Positions 59,820 through 64,000 of a stretch of DNA of 64,000 nt are shown one piece after another. How positions within the stretch are numbered: the stretch's first letter is position 1; each line of letters opens with the position of its first letter. Origin of the DNA: Streptomyces djakartensis (GTDB lineage: Bacteria > Actinomycetota > Actinomycetes > Streptomycetales > Streptomycetaceae); the NCBI RefSeq assembly GCF_014651075.1, contig NZ_BMWE01000007.1, forward strand, positions 62,001 to 126,000, written 5' to 3'. The position numbers and the translations under genes are program-made. The notes below the pieces were generated by a model that was not told the DNA's origin, ran no database searches, and was given only the letters and a program-made list of their open reading frames with translations.

Positions 59820-60164
59820 TCAGCCGGGGCCGGGGCGGCCGGCCGACTCGCCGGCGGCACGGCGGTACTCCGCGTTGATGCGCTGCGCTTCCTCGAGCTG
59901 GTCCTCGAGGATGACGATGCGGCACGCGGCCTCGATCGGTGTCCCCTTGTCGACGAGCTCGCGGGCGCGCGCGGCGACCCGCAGCTGGTAGCGGGAGTAC
60001 CTGCGGTGTCCCCCCTCCGAGCGGAGCGGGGTGATGAGACGAGCCTCCCCGATGGCTCGGAGGAAGGCGGGGGTGGTGCCGAGCATCTCGGCTGCCCTGC
60101 CCATGGTGTACGCGGGGTAGTCGTCGTCGTCCAGACGATCATTCAGATGGTTGTCCGATGTCAT
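59820..60164 (-). CDS. MerR-type HTH regulator (single-domain)
   Basis: 114 residues. YPAYTMGRAAEMLGTTPAFLRAIGEARLITPLRSEGGHRRYSRYQLRVAARARELVDKGTPIEAACRIV is a MerR-type winged helix with the GGHRRYSR wing. A long helix (ILEDQLEEAQRINAEYRR) could dimerise it. No ligand-binding cysteines are present. Related single-domain proteins are widespread in Streptomyces, but the regulon is unknown. A perfect hairpin lies just upstream in its leader. Confidence 0.85.
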   Translation of the reverse strand: MTSDNHLNDRLDDDDYPAYTMGRAAEMLGTTPAFLRAIGEARLITPLRSEGGHRRYSRYQLRVAARARELVDKGTPIEAACRIVILEDQLEEAQRINAEYRRAAGESAGRPGPG

Positions 60165-60566
60165 GTCACCTCGCTGTGCAAACGCGTCGAGGGGCCCTGG
60201 TGCCGTACGGCACCAGGGCCCCGAAGGAAATCCAACACCATCTGTCGGCCCTACTGCGGTGCCGACCTTCTGTTTCCGCTACCCGGCCCAGCAGGGCGGA
60301 GCGGGGGATCGCAGCTGCTTGACCGGGGACCACCATCCATTCCGGGGTCTTGCGGTACCCGGACCGACTGTCAGCCGGGCCCGGGCGATCCTGATGGCGT
60401 CTGATCCTCCGTTCCTCTCAGAACCAACCACTTCTTGCCTACGACAGGAAGCGTACTGCCGTCGCAAACGAAAGTCTACCGTCGCAAGAGCAGATTTTCC
60501 GGTTCGGCCTCCGGAAGAACTCGCACGGGCGACTCAGGGCGGGCGGTCCGCATAAGCTCTGCTGTC
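60165..60566. other. Divergent intergenic region with leader hairpin
   Basis: About 400 bases between the MerR gene and the next gene on the + strand. Apart from the hairpin given separately, the stretch 60440-60500 is relatively AT-rich (CGTCGCAAACGAAAGTC, CGTCGCAAGAGCAGATTTTCC) with a repeated CCGTCGCAA, probably promoter DNA. No gene seen. Confidence 0.45.
60191..60222. promoter_or_regulatory. 14-bp perfect hairpin in the leader of the MerR gene
   Basis: GGGGCCCTGGTGCC pairs with GGCACCAGGGCCCC around GTAC. It lies about 27 bases upstream of the MerR start, where no gene precedes it on the same strand within 400 bases, so it fits an attenuator-type leader element rather than a terminator of an upstream gene. 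Confidence 0.55.
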
Positions 60567-60941
60567 ATGTCGAATCCTGATGAGCTGCTCGTCGCCATCT
60601 CCGCCGCGGTGGAGTCCGAGCGAAGCAATCAGATGTCTCTGACCGTGGTCGTCGGCGGCGCCGTCATCACCGGCCGGCTGGCTCCGGAGGCCGTGTGGAG
60701 GGAGCGGGTGGCGGAGGTCCTGAAGGACTCGGACCGGCTCGGCCCGTTCTCGGACGTCTTCGCCCGCGCCCCGCGGGGCGACCGGCCCGGCCGCGGCGAC
60801 GCGCCCACGCATCTGCACTTCCATCTCGCCCGCATCCTGCAGGGAAGCCTCGGCATCCCGGAGACCGGTGGCATGTACCGAGTCGCGATCAAGGACGTCA
60901 GCGCCTGGACCGTGGGGGACCTCAGCTACTCCGACCGGTGA
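60567..60941 (+). CDS. Conserved small protein, GvpU-like
   Basis: 124 residues: SNPDELLVAISAAVESERSNQMSLTVVVGGAVITGRLAPEAVWRERVAEVLKDSDRL ... THLHFHLARILQGSLGIPETGGMYRVAIKDVSAWTVGDLSYSDR. The VGGAVITG and DVSAWTVG segments resemble gas-vesicle accessory protein GvpU, though no gvp cluster is present. Such a lone gene may have a different role. The ATG is the only suitable start. A strong terminator follows. Confidence 0.7.
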   Translation: MSNPDELLVAISAAVESERSNQMSLTVVVGGAVITGRLAPEAVWRERVAEVLKDSDRLGPFSDVFARAPRGDRPGRGDAPTHLHFHLARILQGSLGIPETGGMYRVAIKDVSAWTVGDLSYSDR

Positions 60942-60998
60942 GACGCGGCCCCCGCCCCGCCGTCCGGCCGGCGGCTTGTGAGCGGACGGCGACACAGC

Positions 60999-61038
60999 GG
61001 TGGGGGCCCTGCCGACGCGCGTCGGCAGGGCCCCCACC
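60999..61038. terminator. 40-bp perfect inverted repeat
   Basis: A 20-bp arm beginning GGTGGGGGCCCTGCC is immediately followed by its full complement. It lies about 60 bases after the GvpU-like stop and about 30 bases before the end of the CBS gene, so it probably terminates both convergent transcripts. Confidence 0.9.
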
Positions 61039-61071
61039 GGGCTCCTGGAGGCGGTTTCCCGCCCGTCCTTC

Positions 61072-61392
61072 TTACGGCACCGGGACCGGGGCCGCCGAGC
61101 AGTGCCGAGGCGACCCGTCCGAGGGAGTACCGAGCGACGCCGGCGATCCGTGGAGGAGGTCCCGCAGACGGATCCGGTCCGTGTACGCCGGACTGTCGCG
61201 GAGAACGGCGAGCCGGACCCGGGTGACCAGCCCCGTGCTCCGGTCGTCCCCGTCGCACACGGTCAGATGATCGACCCGGGCGCCCGCCATGACGGCCAGA
61301 GCCACCTCGACGGTCATGTCGTCACACACCCGGGGCCCGTTGTCGTCGACGCCGGTCACGGCGGCGGGGTCCGGCATGTACTGCGTTCGCAC
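61072..61392 (-). CDS. CBS-domain protein (truncated-looking)
   Basis: 106 residues from a GTG (VRTQYMPDPAAVTGVDD); an ATG five codons later is possible. The single CBS-like unit reads CDDMTVEVALAVMAGARVDHLTVCDGDDRSTGLVTRVRLAVLRDSPAYTDRIRLRDLL, followed by a short Pro/Ser tail. CBS domains bind adenine nucleotides; most function in pairs, so a dimer is probable. It lies 118 bases downstream of the helicase stop on the same strand. Confidence 0.75.
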   Translation of the reverse strand: MRTQYMPDPAAVTGVDDNGPRVCDDMTVEVALAVMAGARVDHLTVCDGDDRSTGLVTRVRLAVLRDSPAYTDRIRLRDLLHGSPASLGTPSDGSPRHCSAAPVPVP

Positions 61393-61510
61393 CGGCGTCA
61401 AGGGTGTCTCCGTTCGGGAGGGATGGTCGGCTCGGAAGCACTGCGCCCCGCCTCCGGGAGACCGCTGCGGCTGCAAGCCGCTACGGAATGCCCTGAGGGG
61501 ATTGGCCGGC

Positions 61511-63001
61511 CTAAGCGGCCGAGTCGTTCCCGGGCCGCCGCTGTCCCCCGCGGCGCGCCCCCGCGCCGGCGGGCCGGCCGTGGCCGGTGCGTGACCGGCC
61601 GCCCCTGGACGGCGAAGAGGCACGGCGGGGGCGTTCCACCGCGGGCACGGTGACGACCACCGGGACGCCGGAGGGCGCCTGAGCGCCCGTGATGCGGCTC
61701 AGCTCCGCCTCGCCCGAGCGGACCGGGGTGATGTGCGGGGTGATGCCGGCCGACGCCATCAGCCGGGTCATGCCCCGGCGCTGACCGGGAGTCACCAGGG
61801 TGACGACGCTGCCGGACTCCCCGGCGCGGGCCGTACGGCCGCCCCGGTGCAGGTAGTCCTTGTGGTCGGTGGGCGGATCCACGTTGACGACCAGGTCGAG
61901 GCTGTCGATGTGGATGCCGCGGGCCGCGACGTTGGTGGCCACCAGGACGGTGACGTGACCGTCCTTGAACTGCGCCAGGGTCCGGGTGCGCTGCGGCTGG
62001 GACCGGCCACCGTGCAGGGCCGCGGCGCGGACACCGCTGCTCAGCAGGTGCTTGGTCAGCCGGTCGACGGCGTGCTTGGTGTCCAGGAACATGATGACCT
62101 TGCCGTCCCGGGCCGCGATCTCGGTGGTGGTGCGGTGCTTGTCCGCCTCGTACACGTGGAGCACATGGTGCTCCATCGTGGTGACGGCACCGGCCGACGG
62201 ATCGACGGAATGAACCACCGGGTCGGTCAGGTAGCGGCGGACCAGCAGGTCGACGTTGCGGTCCAGGGTGGCCGAGAACAGCATCCGCTGGCCCCCGGGG
62301 CGCACCTGGTCGAGCAGGGCGGTGACCTGGGGCATGAAGCCCATGTCGGCCATCTGGTCGGCCTCGTCGAGAACCGTGACCCCGACGTCGGTGAGACGGC
62401 AGTCGCCCCGGTCGATGAGGTCCTTGAGCCGGCCGGGCGTCGCGACGACCACCTCGGCGCCGGCGCGCAGCGCACCGGCCTGCCTGCCGATGGACATCCC
62501 GCCGACGACGGTGGCGATCCGCAGGCTCACGGCACGGGCGTAGGGAGTGAGCGCGTCGGTGACCTGCTGGGCCAGCTCACGGGTGGGGACGAGGATCAGG
62601 GCCAGTGGCCGCCGCGGCTCGCCGCGCCGGCCCGCGGTGCGCGCCAGTGCCGCCAGGCCGAAGGCGAGGGTCTTGCCCGAGCCGGTGCGGCCGCGGCCGA
62701 GTACGTCACGGCCGGCCAGGGAGTTCGGCAGGGTCGCCGCCTGGATCGGGAACGGCACGGTCACACCTTCGCGGCCGAGCGTGGTCAGCAGCGGCGCCGG
62801 CATGGCGAGGTCGGCGAACGAGCCGACGGCGGGCAACGCGGGCGTGACCGTCTTCGGAAGCGCGAACTCGCCACCCGCGGGCTGCCGCTTTCCGGAGCCG
62901 CTGGAGCGGCGTGGGCCCCCGGACCGGACTGCGGCGGCACTTCCGCCGAAGCGGTCGTGTGTGCGATTGGTGCGTACGCGAGGGGAACGTGTGCGGTTCA
63001 T
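61511..63001 (-). CDS. DEAD-box RNA helicase (cold-shock-linked copy 2)
   Basis: 496 residues, closely similar to copy 1: VPFPIQAATLPNSLAGRD, GRGRTGSGKT, VLDEADQMADMGFMPQ, SAT, and HRGGRTARAGESG. N-terminal and C-terminal extensions are basic (RSGGPRRSSGSGKR; GGRSRTGHGRPAGAGARRGGQRR). It should remodel structured RNA. The ATG starts 121 bases downstream of the hairpin that follows cold-shock gene 2. Sequence divergence from copy 1 is concentrated in the tails. Confidence 0.93.
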   Translation of the reverse strand: MNRTRSPRVRTNRTHDRFGGSAAAVRSGGPRRSSGSGKRQPAGGEFALPKTVTPALPAVGSFADLAMPAPLLTTLGREGVTVPFPIQAATLPNSLAGRDVLGRGRTGSGKTLAFGLAALARTAGRRGEPRRPLALILVPTRELAQQVTDALTPYARAVSLRIATVVGGMSIGRQAGALRAGAEVVVATPGRLKDLIDRGDCRLTDVGVTVLDEADQMADMGFMPQVTALLDQVRPGGQRMLFSATLDRNVDLLVRRYLTDPVVHSVDPSAGAVTTMEHHVLHVYEADKHRTTTEIAARDGKVIMFLDTKHAVDRLTKHLLSSGVRAAALHGGRSQPQRTRTLAQFKDGHVTVLVATNVAARGIHIDSLDLVVNVDPPTDHKDYLHRGGRTARAGESGSVVTLVTPGQRRGMTRLMASAGITPHITPVRSGEAELSRITGAQAPSGVPVVVTVPAVERPRRASSPSRGGRSRTGHGRPAGAGARRGGQRRPGNDSAA

Positions 63002-63110
63002 TCGGAACCTTCCTCGATGCGGGCACGTATCAAGGAATTTCCGCAGCAGAACGAGCGGCGCAGGGAATCGCGAGAACGGGCCGAAAATGACAGGGCAGAC
63101 TCACCCTGAG

Positions 63111-63151
63111 AAAAAACGAGCCGGGGCCCGCACCCCAGAGTGCGGGCCCCA
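63111..63151 (-). terminator. Terminator between cold-shock gene 2 and helicase 2
   Basis: GGGGCCCGCAC pairs perfectly with GTGCGGGCCCC around a 6-base loop. On the coding strand a run of six T follows within eight bases, giving a classical intrinsic terminator. It occupies the same position as the hairpin after cold-shock gene 1. Confidence 0.88.
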
Positions 63152-63178
63152 GCTGCGAAGAACGCGTCAGTGCGCGGA

Positions 63179-63382
63179 TCAGGCGGGAACGATGTTCTCG
63201 GCCGTCGGGCCCTTCTGGCCCTGCGCGATGTCGAACGACACCTTCTGGCCTTCCAGCAGCTCGCGGAAGCCCTGGGTGGCGATGTTCGAGTAGTGGGCGA
63301 AGACGTCGGCGCCGCCGCCGTCCTGCTCGATGAAGCCGAAGCCCTTTTCCGCGTTGAACCACTTCACGGTGCCAGTAGCCAT
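63179..63382 (-). CDS. Cold-shock protein (CspA family), copy 2
   Basis: 67 residues: [20 protein letters not shown] and [27 protein letters not shown]. It differs from copy 1 at only a few positions (for example SEKG/AEKG, LQEGQRV/LLEGQKV). Both RNP motifs are intact. GAAGGAGAA precedes the ATG. Confidence 0.95.
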   Translation of the reverse strand: MATGTVKWFNAEKGFGFIEQDGGGADVFAHYSNIATQGFRELLEGQKVSFDIAQGQKGPTAENIVPA

Positions 63383-63473
63383 TTTGTTTCTCCTTCGGAA
63401 ACGGTGCCAGGAACGCGCCGTGTGCGCATCCCGTGTCGCCGTGATGATCGGCCGTCGGAAAAACCTTCTGGCA

Positions 63474-63506
63474 ACCACACCTGCAACTGGTGACGACAGT
63501 AGCACG
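63474..63506 (-). promoter_or_regulatory. Conserved leader/promoter block of cold-shock gene 2
   Basis: ACCACACCTGCAAC, TGAC and TAGCACG occur in the same order as upstream of cold-shock gene 1, about 92 bases before the start codon. The coding strand offers a TACTGT -10-like hexamer. The shared blocks span a gap of more than 55 kb. Confidence 0.55.
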
Positions 63507-63904
63507 TCGGCTTCGAGTATGTGCGCTGAGTAATTCTGCGCCCGCCGGGGCGGCAGGAATGCTCGCCGTGCGCCGCGTCGATTTCTTATGTCGTCACTAC
63601 AGATATTGTTTCCCGGAATGAGCGCTGCGGCGGAAAGGATGCCGGCCGCCGCGGTGGGCGACGCCGAGGCCGAGGCCGCCGAGTCGCCCCGGGCGCCGCG
63701 CCGGGAGCGGACGTCCGGCGCTTGAGCCCGCCTCGGCACCCGTCAGGGGCAGCCGGACCGAGGGCGCCGCCACCGGCGCCCGCCGTCGGCCTGCCCGGCG
63801 GACCGGTGTCGTTTCCGAACTCGGGGTACTCGCGGCTTCACCAGGCGGACGGGCTCCGAGACGGCCCGGCCAGGCGCAGCCACGAAGAACGGGAGGTGAT
63901 CACT
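63507..63904. other. Intergenic region
   Basis: About 400 bases between the cold-shock promoter block and the right-edge gene. A 35-codon frame starting ATGAGCGCTGCG near 63619 is present but Ala/Glu/Arg-rich and not convincing as a gene. No hairpin or RNA gene recognised. Confidence 0.4.
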
Positions 63905-64000
63905 GTGTCGACTGCACAGCCGCGCTCTGCCGGCCCCGGCCGACAGACGCGGGACCCCGGCGCGGAGCCGGTCAGCGAGCTGGTGCAGCGGGCGTCGCAG
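63905..64000 (+). CDS. Holin-family (DUF1469) protein, N-terminus only
   Basis: The first 32 codons, VSTAQPRSAGPGRQTRDPGA then EPVSELVQRASQ, match the start of Streptomyces phage-holin-III/DUF1469 proteins (PVSELVQRASQQLTELVREE in typical members). GGAGG lies before the GTG. These are common chromosomal membrane proteins, so no prophage is implied. The rest lies beyond the window. Confidence 0.7.
   Translation, partial: MSTAQPRSAGPGRQTRDPGAEPVSELVQRASQ

Noticed and set aside
60567..60941. Gas-vesicle gene cluster
   Set aside because: Only one GvpU-like gene is present; no gvpA, gvpF or other gas-vesicle genes are seen in the surrounding 5 kb.
63905..64000. Prophage at the right edge because of the holin family name
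   Set aside because: DUF1469/holin-III proteins are ordinary chromosomal membrane proteins in Streptomyces; no other phage gene is visible.
1..64000. CRISPR arrays, tRNA/rRNA genes, insertion sequences
   Set aside because: Regular spaced repeats, cloverleaf signatures, transposase motifs and flanking inverted repeats were looked for by eye; none was convincing.

Overview
The window is chromosomal DNA from a Streptomyces (or a very close actinomycete). The evidence is very high G+C, strong third-position GC bias, frequent GTG/TTG starts, dense LAETG/sortase, LCP and ECF sigma genes, many secreted proteins, NarL-type two-component pairs, and lineage-typical families (DUF6479, DUF4328, DUF1707, DUF397-like regulator surroundings, MMPL pumps). 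No rRNA, tRNA, CRISPR array, insertion sequence or integrase was seen.

Layout. 0-5.7 kb: a cell-wall LAETG protein cut by the left edge, small secreted/membrane proteins, a serine-hydrolase relic, TerB-like, DUF952 and DUF4328 genes. 5.7-8.7 kb: cold-shock protein plus DEAD-box helicase, then an RlmA/TlrB-type rRNA methyltransferase. 8.9-10.9 kb: a tightly coupled operon of a sorting-signal protein, class F sortase, sigma factor and a membrane protein. 11-15 kb: MMPL transporter, histidine kinase and response regulator in one operon. 15-24.9 kb: secreted tripeptidyl-aminopeptidase-like hydrolase, other alpha/beta hydrolases, erythromycin-esterase-like protein, an HTH/TPR regulator with an RsbW-like ATPase, an amidohydrolase and VOC proteins. 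25-28.3 kb: GH30 galactanase-like enzyme with its divergent LacI regulator and operator. 28.5-36 kb: a second MMPL gene, two more NarL-type two-component systems and a serine carboxypeptidase. 36-41.5 kb: TetR/aldo-keto reductase pair, ECF41 sigma factor with FAD oxidoreductase, TetR and DUF1707 genes.

41.5-44.8 kb holds the most interesting locus: a graspetide-type precursor peptide and its ATP-grasp maturase, followed on the same strand by a secreted peptidyl-arginine deiminase with a complete D-H-D-C catalytic set. Next come an ECF sigma/membrane protein pair, an LCP cell-wall ligase and a fused deacetylase-like/GT2 protein whose deacetylase site is degenerate. 50.7-58.5 kb carries small membrane proteins, TfoX- and SRPBCC-type proteins, a beta-helix protein, a 1,095-residue FG-GAP protein and an intact polysaccharide deacetylase. 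58.5-59.4 kb is a graveyard of gene fragments. 59.4-64 kb has a MerR regulator, small stress-type proteins, and a second helicase/cold-shock pair that mirrors the first, ending in a holin-family (DUF1469) gene cut by the right edge.

Recurring themes are duplicated modules (csp plus helicase twice, MMPL next to NarL-type two-component genes twice, sigma plus overlapping membrane-protein gene twice), stop/start overlaps implying translational coupling, and long perfect hairpins between convergent genes. All functions are inferred by reading the translated sequence; no database search was possible.
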